Assembly (NCBI RefSeq): GCF_947507565.1
Contig: NC_089180.1
Coordinates: forward strand, 434,001 to 498,000
Direction: 5' to 3'
Source: Oscarella lobularis
Lineage: Eukaryota; Porifera; Homoscleromorpha; Homosclerophorida; Oscarellidae
DNA length: 64,000 nucleotides
Below, piece after piece: positions 1 to 10,865 of this stretch. The stretch's first letter is position 1; every line of letters begins with the position of its first letter. A program made the position numbers and the translations under genes. The notes under the pieces were generated by a model that was given only the letters and a program-made list of their open reading frames with translations, ran no database searches and was not told where the DNA came from.

Positions 1-2128
1 TTTACACTTTTTACAGATTACTATACAGTAAAAATAAAAATAAAAAAAATCGAAGATCTTCGATTAATTCCGGGCTATTCTCTTCACTATCAGTTTCATT
101 CTCCTTCTCGGAATCTTCTGGTTGAGCTGTCGATGACGTCAAAACGTTCTGCGCCTCTTCGACATCTTTCTTCACTTGTTCGTTCGACAACTACGGATTG
201 AAACTTCTCAACGAGCTTGGAATTGATAATTCGATTGAGCTAACTTTGTGAGCTTTTAAAAGGATTGCCGCAGGGAAAGGTGGTCAGGAATTGTATGGAG
301 TATTTTCGAACGTTGCTCAATTTGTCTTGAAGACGATCGACTATTTTTGGAACAAGACACTGCTGCGTTGCCAAGGGAATGGCCTAGAGGTGAAGAAGAT
401 ATGGGGGCTCTACTATGCAGCTATAATGATTACGCGTCAAACAAACCTGTTTCTTGAACAAGTTTAGCCAGACTTGAAGACATTTGCTGCGAACAAACGC
501 GTTGACGTCATAAATGTGTTCCTAAAAAATGACGATGAGCAGTCATTAAAAGATAGGAGGAGATATTGCCATCAATTTGTTGAGAAATTCGTCTCGAGTT
601 GCCTTAGCAACGTCGTCTACAGACGGCTCACTTAAAACTTGAGCGACAATCGCTCCAATTGTAACAAGGACAGAATTCCTCAAAGAGTAGTTCTAAAAGA
701 ACAGTGATTCAATGCTGGTTACGCGCCAGAGAACCGACCTCTCCATCCAAATGAGGCAGCAGTGAACTAATGATCGACAAAACAATATCCGGAAGACGCT
801 CTCCAATCTCCGCTACAAAAGTGGCCAATGCACGCGTGCCACTCGTATCACGTGACATGTCTTGGGGATCAAGACTACCCATTTCCCTATATAAAGAACC
901 CCAAAAAATAGATCTGCTAATAAGTTAGGTGCCACAGCGCTCTTCTTACCTTATGAGTTCTACAACAATGGTCTTGGCTTCGAGCTGCCGTCCGAAGTAC
1001 TCAACGGCTTCAGCCAATGGGATGCAGAGGTGTTCAAAGTCTTGCAATAGTTGAATAATCTTCAATGTAGCTCCTAAAAAGATAACAATAAATTCTTAAA
1101 ACAAATCGATTTTCAGCTCTTACCCATGCAATGATTGCATTTGCTGATAGCAATGCCCAAAATATGAAAAATGTGTTCCTTTGCCCCTCTCTTTCGCACG
1201 GTCTCCGAATTTTCTAACAGTTTGCAGCAGCAGGAAGTGACGCACCTACAGAAAGAAAATCCTGCAGGCTGCTCAAATTCATAAGCATCTCTGTATGACG
1301 CACGTGACCAAATTTTCCTCGAGAATAGGCGGATCCCACAATCGCTTCCGATCCATTTCGAGCATCTGTTCAATGCAGTGAAGTCCGCGATCGCGCGCTT
1401 CATCCCACGAAGCGGCGTTCCCCCTATTGGCCGCCGTTTTTTGACCCTAAAAAATATTCAATAACAGTTTATATCGTTTCTCCGGCCGCAGGCTCTTACT
1501 CTCTTTTTCTGAGTTGCAATTGTCATGCTCGCCGGCTTCATAAATGTCTCAATAAATTGAGTCGTCAGATAACAAAGCATCTACACGCATACATTGGATT
1601 AAGCTATTATTTTATGTTCTTTTTTTCCTCGCCTTGATAGCTGTGCAGTGTCTCTTCTTCTCTTGATAGCTCATATCCCCTTGATCCAGCATAGCATCCA
1701 AGGAACTGCACAGAGACTCGAGCCCTGAAAAAAACTCCCAAAATTATAACTTCCTTAGCTAGGATCTTGGGTTCACATTTTATCGACGTTTTCCACGCCT
1801 TTCTTTTTGTCGGCTGGTCCAATTCCTCCGCAAAATGACTACATACGCGATTTCGAATAAGTTTCCCCGCCGATTCGGGCGTTTGCTTGCCTGAGGGCGC
1901 TAAAGAGGGTGTCGAAATGGGCCGTTATCGACAGATATCCGGCGCTAGATAACGCTTCGTTCGCTTCTAAAGAGAAACCGTAACCAGCGTGACCGGATAG
2001 TCGTTTTTCTTGCCTTCTAGACGCGCTGTGATCGCTGACGGCAAATGCATCCTTCGAACGTAATATGCTGAGCGCGATTCGACCAGCAGATCGTCTCGCG
2101 AGACAGGAATGACAAAATCCTGCGACAT
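1..2128 (-). CDS. NCAPD2: Condensin complex subunit 1 (CAP-D2), 5' part, runs off the window
   Basis: This encodes the HEAT-repeat subunit of condensin I, which helps compact mitotic chromosomes. About nine short exons read right to left. The start ATG at 2126-2128 opens a segment that aligns with the CAP-D2 N-terminus. Later exons carry HFDTLFSALRQ, a WDEARDRGL segment, CCCKLLENSETVRKR (about 1130-1240) and TLKIIQLLQDFEHL (about 970-1070), in the same order as vertebrate CAP-D2. The introns are 40-90 bases with good splice sites. Two defects are visible. One is a one-base frame break in a run of T and A near 252-262. The other is an in-frame TAG at 191-193 where CAG would fit. The acidic segment at 60-190 may be the end of this piece or continue off the window. 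The identity is firm; whether this copy works is not. Confidence 0.85.
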
Positions 2129-2660
2129 TTTCTCTCCAGAGAAAATAGCCTTTGATATCAAGGAAGAATTCAGACGTGATGAAGTTTACATAGGCACGTG
2201 ACGAAGTTTACATAGGCACGTGACGACAAGATGACCACTTGCACGTTACGTCACAGTCGACGTCACAATCGAACCGAAGACCCCCCCCCCCCGAGATATT
2301 CCAATAAATGGCTCTGAACGCGCGCTCCATTTTCTCCCTTTCTGCTATTCAGATCAAATTGGCATTTTACCTACCTGTGGAGGGGTTGTTGTCAAACGCT
2401 TAGTTGGCAGGATTTACCCCGCAAAGCAGCTGCTTTAGCGCTATCGTCTTTTTTTCAACGCAGTGAAACTCGCGCCTATGCGAAGGCACAAATGGGTTTT
2501 TGTAGGAGATTAGGGATACCGATGTTTAGTCCCAAAACTTTGGACCAGGTTCAGTAGAGGCGTCTTGTCTGATTTCTTTTTTTTTTACTACCGTTGCGTG
2601 TAAACTTCCGCTTTTCCCAGCCTACGCGTACGCGTACGAGACCGTCCCGTATCAGCTTGC
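2129..2660. promoter_or_regulatory. Upstream region of NCAPD2, no gene seen
   Basis: I see no supported coding exon here. The stretch lies 5' of NCAPD2 and 3' of the next minus-strand gene. It holds CACGTG E-boxes (inside the short tandem repeat at 2176-2222), several TGACGTCA-like sites, a run of about 12 C at 2280-2292 and a T run near 2576. It probably contains the NCAPD2 promoter; this is inference from position only. Confidence 0.4.
2176..2222. repeat. 22-bp tandem duplication carrying an E-box
   Basis: The unit TGACGAAGTTTACATAGGCACG is read almost twice in direct succession, with one mismatch. Each copy ends in an E-box (CACGTG) about 40-90 bases upstream of the NCAPD2 start codon. 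It may duplicate a transcription-factor site, but no function is shown. Confidence 0.75.
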
Positions 2661-3950
2661 CTACAATGAAGCGCAGCAGTGCGAACGACGATGGCTCGGT
2701 AAGAAGGCCAGAGAAGTGGACGACGGTGGTGGAGGCAGCATAAATAGAGATGTGGTCATACGTCGACTGACGTGACTTTCACGACGGCGGGACACTGCTG
2801 CACGTCTAGAGACGGATTTATCGGCGCCGACCACTTGAGAACCCAACTGACCGCCTATAGCGAGAAACTGAGCGAGATCCGTGACGTCACCTCTTGCTTC
2901 TGAGCTCAAGTACGCGTTGGACTCGTGCAACAAAAGATCGACGTCGTAATTGGCCGAAGCACCTGCTTGCTGTTCTTCCTGTTATGTCATTGTAGTGATG
3001 AACGTTTTTTTCATTACTTTCATGGGTATTCCGGTTATTGTAGTGCGCTGCAGATTGTATTGATTTTGAACCAGCCGGCACATGTGGGAAAATATTTGAT
3101 CGTAGGCGACCGACTCAAATTTCAGCTGCCGAGAAACGTCTAGCGTCTAATCAAGCAAATTTTCCACTTGAAGGAATGTTCGAAGATAGACTGAGATGAC
3201 TCTGACGGTAAACATTAATGCACAAAATTTCGGCATTATTGCTAAACCCATAGCAACACATTGTACCTCAAAGTGCTCAAAAAAAACCCGCACTGACCCT
3301 TCATCCAGTAACTTCTTTACCATTGACTGAAGCCTTTCAGGAAAAGAGACGCTAAAAAATTCGAATTTACAGTCAATATTAATTAGCACGACTCAAATAC
3401 ATGTTATCGGAGGAGAGTGACGTTATGAGTATGATGAAAGATCGAGCGGCCAACGTTCCCATTTTCTGCCTTCTCGCAAGCACGCGCTCCATTCCAAAAG
3501 CGAGCCGCTTTTCTTGCCATTCACTATTCGACTTGGTGTGTTTTGATGACGACGATTGATTTCCATTGAGGAGAGCGAGTTTCGAGAGCAACTGCATGAG
3601 AAACGCGTCGTCAGAAGTCACTTTTAAAACGTTTTTTTCACTTTTCGTAGATCTTGAGTTTCGGTGACGTCAAATAATTCCTCGTAGTAATTGTCTTCGC
3701 CGCTAACCACGGCGAAGTTGATCTAAAATCGACGTTGCGGTGCGTTTTGCGCTTGCTATTCGATTCGCGACCGTACGTTCGCTTTGGGAAGGAAGAGATC
3801 GTAGAATATTCTTGCGTATTCGACGGCTCCTTCGATGGCAAAACTCCAGAGCGAGCGCATCACTTTCATCGTGTTCTTTTCGTGCCCGCCTACGGTTCCT
3901 CTCACTTTGCTGACGTCTCTATCCATCGGTCGTGGCCCGTAAGACTGCAT
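2660..3950 (-). CDS. Unidentified multi-exon gene
   Basis: I do not recognise this protein. A chain of minus-strand exons with splice-like borders can be read: one containing VEYARIFYDLFLP (about 3760-3950), one with YYEELFDVTETQDLRK (about 3640-3715), one with DDAFLMQLLSKLALLNGN and EWQEKRLAFGMERVLARRQK (about 3430-3615), one with FPERLQSMVKKLLDEG (about 3290-3340), one with ESVAYDQIFSHMCRLVQNQYNLQ in part (about 3050-3140), and a last one with LLHESNAYLSSEARGDVTDL (about 2800-2970). The chain is predicted to be helical, without signal peptide or membrane segment. It lies head-to-tail with NCAPD2. Exon order and the final stop are uncertain, and it could be parts of two genes. Confidence 0.45.
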
Positions 3951-4036
3951 TTCGGGGCCGCGATCGTCCCTTGCATCATGCCGACAGGGGGCCCCCGGAT
4001 AAACTTAAACTGAAGAACCGGAGCCTGCACTCCAGA

Positions 4037-4721
4037 ATGATGTCCCAAGGATTAAAACTTGGAGGTTATTTGTCTATCTCTATACCGCGCCTTAGTACTG
4101 CATTGACTTTTCTCAACGTGAGGCCCCTTTAGGTGGTCTGAATCTCGGCGGCCAGCCGCAAGGAGGAACAACGCTAGGACTGAACTTAGGACAGACGCTG
4201 CAAGGAGGAACGGGTCTTAAGCTCGGAATAGGACAGCTTCAAATTCGTCAACAGCCCACTGCCAGCATAGGCAGCGGTGGCGGTTTAAATCTCGGTCTCG
4301 GTCTCGGTCTCTCGGTCTCGGTCTCGGCCAGCAACAACAGCAGTCGACCTTAGGAGGCATCGGGAAAGGAACGTTAGGCTTGGGTCAACAACAGCCACAA
4401 GGAGGCTTGTCGTTGGGCAGCAGCTTAGGCAATGGCTTAGGAGCGAGCGGATCGACTTTAGGCGGCGGTGGAGGGTTGAAACTGGGTCAACAGGGCACGA
4501 CTGGTATCCTAGGCGGCAAACAGGAGTTGAGCGTTCACGTGGAAAGCATTGGAGGCCTACCGAACGATCACACGGAAGTTGTTCTCTACGTCGTCGAACT
4601 AAGTTTCTTAAGAATACCCCTCGGTTGTTCGTCCGTCGTTAGGGACGACCAACTCCCGAGTTGCTGAGGCGTCGGCACGTGGACGTACGACGTGAATCTT
4701 CCCGGATCCGGTTACGGTTGA
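4037..4721 (+). CDS. Gly/Leu/Gln-rich low-complexity protein, nucleoporin-like, frame broken
   Basis: A first exon begins MSQGLKLGG (4037-4063) and splices across about 66 bases (acceptor near 4132) to a segment built of GLxLG, QPQGG and TLGLG repeats. This recalls the Gly-rich flanks of Nup58/Nup62-type nucleoporins, although the FG dipeptides that define those are absent, so the family is not assigned. At 4291-4326 a run of GGTCTC units contains one short unit, which shifts the frame. The downstream frame continues Gly-rich and then less repetitive (ELSVHVESIGGLPNDHTEV) to about 4660. A possible last exon at 4669-4721 reads WTYDVNLPGSGYG and stops. Slippage in the hexamer run or a sequencing error would both explain the break. 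Confidence 0.45.
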
Positions 4722-4827
4722 TGCGTCGTCGGCGTGACTTTCGAAACCGTTTTGCCGGCGAGGTATTCGCTCGACGCCGCGTGAACGGCGACGGCGACGG
4801 CGGCACCCGCGTTCACATGACGAGTAC

Positions 4828-5669
4828 CTCGTTGACAAGAATATTGCGCGTGGCCAAGTCCCTGTGGATGTAGCCCATGCCGGAGAGATAGTCCATTCCC
4901 GTCCACAGCCATTTTCAGCTGGACTTTGACGTCCAATCGATTATCATTTTCCTGGGAATACAGAAGGTCTAATCCGACTACGAATCGAAACTTCTACTTG
5001 CCTCCAGGTAGTGGTCCAAAGATCCTTTATCCATGAATTCAGACAGAATCGACACTCTCGGACCCTCCAACACGACTCCGACCAAACCCCAAGACGTTGT
5101 CATGATCAAATTGGCCCATAATCGACGCTTTGACGAGAAAATCATTTCGGCTTTTATCCGAAGCTCCAGCCTTGGGGGAAAAATTTTCCTAAGGGCCTCC
5201 TCTTTCAAAAACTATTTGCTCTATCTACCTTGAGGGCTTTTACCGCCACCTTCATCTCCTTCCCTTTACCTTTCCGCCTTTTCTTAATGTCCGACTCCAA
5301 GAATAGAAATCTGACGTAGACTTCTCCGAACTCGCCTTCGCCTATGCCCCGTTCGAGCTTCACTTGATCTGGAGAGATTTTCTGCGTGTTATCTAAGACG
5401 GCTGCGTCGACCGCTCGAGCTGTAGGTCAACGGATCAACGTAAGTCTTCTTCTTTAGCTTCTTCATGTCCTGTTCAAAGGGAGTTTCAAAACTTCGCTGA
5501 AAGCGACCTCTGAAAGAAGATGCGTGAAGAAGAAGAAATAAAGAATTCGGATTTTAGACTGACTAACCTTCTCCAAAGGATCAAAAAACGATTACAATAA
5601 TAAGAATTACTGTTCCAAGAACAGCCGCCACTATGATAATAATAATAATAATAGTCTTTCTGGTGGATT
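4828..5669 (-). pseudogene. Receptor tyrosine kinase with Eph-like juxtamembrane and kinase domain, truncated and frame-broken
   Basis: Four exons read right to left. 5578-5669 encodes an isoleucine-rich transmembrane helix. 5229-5509 carries the juxtamembrane KTYVDPLTY, matching the double-tyrosine motif of Eph receptors, then the glycine loop GEGEFGEVY and the VAVK lysine. 5002-5188 carries the helix-C region (ASIMGQFDHDNV) and the hinge (SILSEFMDKGSLDHYLE). 4828-4951 carries YIHRDLATRN, the catalytic loop, and ends at a GT donor. No DFG or C-lobe exon follows. Frame breaks occur in an A run at 5583-5588, near 5408-5416, in CCCC at 5097-5100 and near 4891-4903. In Eph kinases the helix-C glutamate sits where this copy reads Lys (LVKASIM). 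The breaks alone could be consensus errors. The missing C-lobe and the Glu-to-Lys change make a non-functional copy more likely. Confidence 0.7.
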
Positions 5670-5914
5670 CTGAGAACAGCAAAGCCCCCCCGTGAGAAAA
5701 TCAACAAATTGTTCCGCGCAACATCCGTCAGCATAATATCGGCAACGTTTCTTCTGTATTCCTTATATGGGCATAGTACTTATTTATTAGTAAGACATGC
5801 AAAACAAAAAAATGTACAATGAGTCAGATCTCACCTTTTTTGCACTGAGGTGAAATCCAATCAGCCCACAATATTACTCAATCACGCAAGCCAAAAATAT
5901 TCACCGGGTTTAAT

Positions 5915-7827
5915 CTAATGATTTTCATAAATTGGTGTTGAAATTCCCTGACCAAGAGTCATATCCTCGTAAGCATCTCTGCTATTGAGTCGTCGCGACT
6001 GCATCAGCTCATATTCAGCAAATCCTCGTTGTCCGCGAGTTGCCACCTTGACAACAGGCAACCTATCCGGAGAGAAACCCCTCTCGTTCACGACGCCGAG
6101 CCTAGGATCCATCATCTCCAAAGACATTCGTTCGAAAGATTGAAGGACACTCGGGTTCACCGGGGTCATATCTACGTAGGAGCTCCATGACGGGCCTGGG
6201 GTGGCGACAAACCCGGAATCACTGCGCTGATGATGACAGTGACGCGGCCCTTCCTCCTCCATCGTCATCTCCTCGTATTCCTCAATGTCTTCAGGCGGAG
6301 GTTCGGTTGGAGGGGAGGGCGTAAATTGAAGATTCTCTTCAAGAGATCGCGGTGGACGACCCGGACGTCGAAACGTGTCGTCCCTGTTGCCGGACGGAAC
6401 GGGAGCCGGGACGGGCATCTGAGGCCTATAAAGTCGGCCGGGTTGAAGTGACGCACTCGACGGAGCCAGGGAATCGTCTCTTTTATTTCGAATGCACTGG
6501 CTACGACTTCTATGATACGGGTTTTGATTGACCGGATACCCAGATGGCACAAGGGGACCAGGTGCCAATAATCCTCTTGATCTGTGTGGCCCATAACGCG
6601 CTTCTATGTGGAAGAGACGTTCCTTTTGAATCTTTTGAAGATGCTGCAGATTGTCTTCGGTCTCTGGAGAAGGTCGCCTATCTCTCGACATTTGTCTAAT
6701 GAAAAATAATCAATAACAACGACGTTTTTTATTCGCAGATAAATCTTACATTAGTACGATTCGATGAACTTCCTTGGCAACCTCTTTGGACGCCATCCTA
6801 AGCCACATTGTTCCGTGGCCAGAAAACGAGCTTCTTCCCGGTTCCATAAAAAAATCGCTACCGTTGAAACCACAATTACGTATGCAACCGAGACGCCACG
6901 TCCATCGCATCTCGTGATCATCCGGATCGACGAGCTCAATGGTGAATTCGTTGAGAATAAAGATGAATTCGCAGCGTTGAAAGTGAAAGATGCCGCCAAG
7001 TCCTTCGGGCAGAATCGTGACGCGCCACGCGTGAATGAAATCGAAGTCGGGCGCTTGACGACCGTCGACGCCGCGCGGCGGAAGAGTCGCAATGTCCAAT
7101 AACCAGCCCATTTTCTCCTCTCTGCTAGCGCACGCCAGCACGATTACTTCGTTGCGAAGATGGATGACGAACGCGTGCTCGTGTCGCTTCGACGCGTCCG
7201 TTTTGCCGCTGACGCTTACTACGTCGATCAGGAGATAGACTTTGCGCGCTTTCGCGACGTTCTTTTCGTCGTAGAACTCGATTCGCGCCTCGCCGCGATC
7301 GGAAAGCCTAAAAAGGGCGACGTATCGCGTCGCATTGATCGCGCTCTAAGAAAAAAAACCCGGTAAGTTTATATTTTCGCTCGCTGGTGTATGAAAAAAT
7401 GCGCGGGATCCTAAACACGCTTGGAATGTTAGCACAGACTCGAATTGCCTCGGGCACGCGTCCAAGCGTTGTGGGGGGAGATGGCGCTCATCTGCGTAGC
7501 AGCCCTTTTTTAATTGAAGTGCGACTTCAATCAGAGGGACACTCGCGCTCCTCGTGTGACTGAATTTCCAACGGCGGAAAAACGGGTTGACGTGTACAAC
7601 GTATGAACGAAGCGGCTCGTTCACACGGGTTCATATAGATTACGTAATGCTGCGCTCTCTTCTCTTTTGGGTCTGCACTTGGTCGCGATGGGCACGGTGC
7701 CATTTTTTTTCGAACGGCCACAATTGGCTATACAGTAGAAGTAGCGAGATCTCACCTTGATTCGCTTGAGCGGTCCTTGACGAATGGCGTGTGTATCTTG
7801 AATTAGATTTTCCTTTCGCTTGTTCAT
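5915..7827 (-). CDS. DOK/IRS-family docking protein (PH + PTB + tyrosine-rich tail)
   Basis: This is an intracellular adaptor that would bind an activated receptor kinase through its PTB domain and recruit SH2 proteins through its tail. Three exons are visible: 7756-7827 (start ATG 7825-7827, the beginning of the PH domain with QGPLKRIK), 6750-7345 and 5915-6695. The second exon finishes the PH domain (ARIEFYDEKN, then AFVIHLRNEVIVLACASREEK in part) and holds an IRS-type PTB domain (CIRNCGFNGSDFFMEPGR, then GTMWLRM and EVHRIV). The tail is proline-rich and carries YEEM, YVDM, YEDM and a terminal YENH. The three YxxM motifs are typical binding sites for the PI3-kinase p85 SH2 domain and YENH resembles a GRB2 site. 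The frame is intact. A broken receptor kinase lies next door on the same strand. DOK is the closest family by domain order. Confidence 0.85.
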
Positions 7828-8550
7828 GGTGCAATCTGAAACAACAACGGTAGGTTAGGTTAGGTTACACAGTGACGCAGAAAAACGGAAAGGAAGCGGC
7901 CTGGTCTGTGTTGTGTTGCCCGCGAGGGGCGTGGAACAAACACGTGGCGATTTCTCCCAACGAAACCGCCCGTTTCGGTGCTGGAAACTGAAAAACGCGC
8001 GAGAAGCATACTACTTGTAGTGTGCGTAACGATGTAGAAGGCGAAGAGAAGCGCGCGCGGTCGGAGAAACTGCCTCTCTCGAACGGACGTAACTAGACAC
8101 GCTGGAAAAAGTCGTACCTGTCGATGACGGAACGAATCCAGTGGTTTAGCGCGTAGTGGCACCCCTCGCGTTCGACATACACGCTGGTCGAATCGTTACG
8201 CGTTACGCATGCGCACTGCGATCATAGCTACAAGCATAAAAACGTTTTTCGTTGTAGCGACGGTCTCGAAAAAAGCGAGGGTCCCGGATAATTTCTGTTT
8301 CTCTGCGTGCATATTCACTGCAAACTCAGCGACGCACGCACCAGACCTCTACCAGCTCGTGCAACGCACACTGGCATTGCAAGGCGAGCAGGCACGCTTT
8401 CGCTTGCATTCACGTGCTCGACCGTCTGCGCGGCGGTCTAATTGGGCCCTGGGGCGGGGGAGGAAGGTGTAAACACTAAACAGGTGTCCAAGAACGCCCC
8501 TGCAATGGCCTGCATAGACAAGCGACCCATTTCCTAACCGGGCGAACGAC
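7828..8550. promoter_or_regulatory. Divergent intergenic region, no gene seen
   Basis: This stretch separates the minus-strand docking-protein start from a plus-strand start at 8551. I find no convincing coding exon. A direct repeat of GTTAG/GGTTAG units lies at 7852-7866. The layout is that of a bidirectional promoter region, which is inference from orientation. Confidence 0.4.
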
Positions 8551-8990
8551 ATGACCACGACAACGACGGAAAACCCTTTCTACATCAACTCCGGCGTCGG
8601 TGGCGTCGCGAACGCGGGCTACGCGCCGGTGCTACGCCCTCCGTCCGAACCATCGTACATTATTGCCGACAACAGCGCCTCGAGCTTGAGTGGATATCAC
8701 ATGACGCAGTCGCTTGAGTGGATATCACATGACGCAGTCTCCTTTGGGACCGTACACGTACGGAACGAGCGATTGCGCCGCTGCTGCAGCGATGACGCCA
8801 CCTTATCGACCCGTGCCCTCTCCTCCTCAAGCGGCGAGCGGATGGCACGGACTCGCCTCTACGCTTCACGACAACCATTCCAACTACGCGTCGCCCTATC
8901 AGTTTTCCTCCCAACTGTCCAACGGCACGAATCATACCGATGTGGGATGGACTCGCTACAATTCTCACGGCTCTGGCCTCGCCTTAGTCT
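8551..8990 (+). CDS. N-terminal exon of a possible transcription factor, broken by a 28-bp duplication
   Basis: The frame starts MTTTTTENPFYINSGVGG and is rich in Tyr, Pro, Ser, Gly and Ala, including an Ala run and TPPYRPVPSPPQ. This composition is common in N-terminal transactivation regions of developmental transcription factors. No DNA-binding domain is visible, so the family is unknown. A perfect 28-bp tandem duplication at 8684-8739 shifts the frame; with a single copy the reading continues from SLSGYHMTQS into PLGPYTYGTS and on to about 8975. No downstream exon can be found before the next gene, which is on the opposite strand, so the gene looks truncated. Confidence 0.4.
8684..8739. 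repeat. Perfect 28-bp tandem duplication inside an exon
   Basis: Two identical 28-base copies (8684-8711 and 8712-8739) abut, each starting GCTTGAGTGGATATCAC. Because 28 is not a multiple of three the duplication breaks the surrounding open frame. Identity of the copies implies a very recent event or an assembly artefact. Confidence 0.9.
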
Positions 8991-9148
8991 TCATAAGCGG
9001 TTTTCTTGTCATTTCCACATTCCTTCGAGTCGGTCGTCGTCTCATCGGCTCGCTCTGTCGACGATTCGCGAGACTCCTGCTTCTTCGACGTCTTATCCGA
9101 CCATTTCTTGACCGCTAGGTGAGCCAGTACAACATTACTAGTAGCCAT
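8984..9148 (-). CDS. Short lysine/serine-rich ORF or terminal exon
   Basis: This 54-codon reading frame starts MATSNVVLAHLAVKKW and ends KTAYED. It is charged and low in complexity. An acceptor-like CACCTAG sits at about 9118, so it could instead be the last exon of the minus-strand CFAP46-like transcript upstream. There is no recognisable domain. Confidence is low. Confidence 0.25.
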   Translation of the reverse strand: MATSNVVLAHLAVKKWSDKTSKKQESRESSTERADETTTDSKECGNDKKTAYED

Positions 9149-9367
9149 ACCATCAGATTTTCGAGAAGCGTCTAAACGTGCGGTTGCACAGCACGACAAG
9201 TCTACTGCACTGCGTACTGCGTACTTCCTGACGTCGCTTGCTGCTGCTGCTGTTTCGTTGCACTGACGCCGTCTGCGAATGTCGTCGTCATTTCGCAAAG
9301 CAACGAATAATCCCTAGAAACCTTGCTACTCCACAAGATTCTTTCCTTCTTCTCGTCTCCCCCTTAC

Positions 9368-10824
9368 TTGTTTTCTTTGAATCCGCCGGCTGATTTGTAT
9401 GCCATTATGAGTGGAGCAAAAAGCGGAGCTAGGTCGCGTCTTCGCCATGTGCGACGTCGCGTTGAATAGAAAGACCATGGTGCGATAGATGAGCCACGGC
9501 TCTTGGAGATCCGATCCGAGTTTCGCCGCTCGACATTGACAATTCTCGATCACTTCCTTACAAAGCTCGCCAATCCACTTACTGGAGGAGAAAAAGGAAT
9601 GAACGTCAAATGTACATACTGTACATATATGGTAACAGAACAACCAAGCTCTAATCATAACAACCTCAATAATAAAAGAAACCCCATTCGGAATCCACAC
9701 ACACAGTACCTCGGCATAAAGAAGATGGGCTTCGGCAAGCGACCTCACAATCGTTTGAACGACGTTCCTTCCCAGTCCGCCTTCTTGAGCCGAACTCGTG
9801 GCCTTCGCCAACGTCGCGACCACCTTCTCAACCCTATTCACAGAACGCGTGTGACCGCGTCTTTTCTTGGCCATCGACGACGACGACGACGATCCCGTCA
9901 TCTGTAGACGCAATCGCGAACCGCCTAGAGAATCTCGAGTCGACGACTGAAGACCGATTGACGACGACGATCCTTTTAGACTCGTTTTGCTGCCGTCCGC
10001 CTTCGCGTCGCCGGCGGACGAAAGTTGCCATCGATTGTCGTCGTACGAAACGCAAAATCGGGCGGCGGATCGAGCGATGTCCCATATTTTCTGCCTACGC
10101 GCTAATTTGGCTAAATCAGCCCAGAGGAGAACTCTGTACGAGTGCGAGAAAAAAAGTGATTCACTCTATTATATAGGACATTGATTGGCCTTACCTCTTC
10201 ACGTCCTCCTCCGTGGAAACCGACTGAACGTGTTCGCGCGTCTTTCTCCTTGCCAGTTCGTAGCGTTTTACGTCCTCCTGCAATTTTTGAGCCAACGGAA
10301 TAAGAGGTTCGTTCTTTTTGCTCTTCGCATTTCCCTTGCCGCCTCCGGCACTCCTTCGCTCATCCAAATCATCGTCGAGAGTCCAAGTGAACTCTCGCGG
10401 TGCAATGGCTTTTCCGGCGACGACCAAAATGTCGTCTACTTCGTCGTAAGTGTCGTCTCGACATATTCCCAGCACGGCTGAAATCTAGGAAAATGAATTC
10501 GAAAAATGCGTCTCTTCTACGCGTGAAAAGAACCTGTTCGACAATTCTTCTCGGATGAGCCAGACTCTCACTCGACTGATCAGTCGTCGTCGTCGTCGCA
10601 CTTCTCAAATGCAGTCGATCGATTGCGAGTGATAGTTCCTGAGAAAACGTCCTGCTAGAGTCGAATTTTTTCGCCTGCGCAGAGAAGCCATTCTCGCCGG
10701 ATAAAAAATACAGTATAGAGGGCTCACCGCATACGCGCTGGCCAACGCCTCGTCGATTTTGTCCTCATCTTCCTTGCACTTGGCCAACTCAATGTGAACT
10801 TTACAGCGAAGATCATAGAGCATG
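9368..10824 (-). CDS. CFAP46: CFAP46 (TTC40) internal fragment
   Basis: CFAP46 is a TPR protein of the central-apparatus projection of motile cilia. Exons at 10728-10824 (KVHIELAKCKEDEDKIDEAL), about 10530-10640 (LSLAIDRLHLR), 10191-10484 (acidic linker), 9710 to about 10133 (WADLAKLARRQKIWDIARSA, then RFCVSYDD) and 9368-9581 (EPWLIYRTMVFLFNA) follow the order of a middle part of the vertebrate protein. The first several hundred residues and the long C-terminal part are missing. A one-base excess near 9440 breaks the frame, after which RRDLAPLFAPLIMAYKSAGG continues the fit. The 5' end is joined through a canonical 41-base intron to the UBA1 fragment. Whether this is a real chimeric gene or a deletion joint is open. 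Confidence 0.75.
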
Positions 10825-10865
10825 CTAGGGAAAACGACGTCGCGAGGTCAACAACTCTCACCCAC

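Noticed and set aside
6230-6594. Open frames on both strands opposite and beside the docking-protein tail
   Set aside because: They are other-frame shadows of an exon whose own frame has a clear domain context and tyrosine motifs.
8209-8472. An open frame of 87 codons in the divergent spacer upstream of 8551
   Set aside because: Low-complexity, no family resemblance, and it overlaps the likely promoter region.
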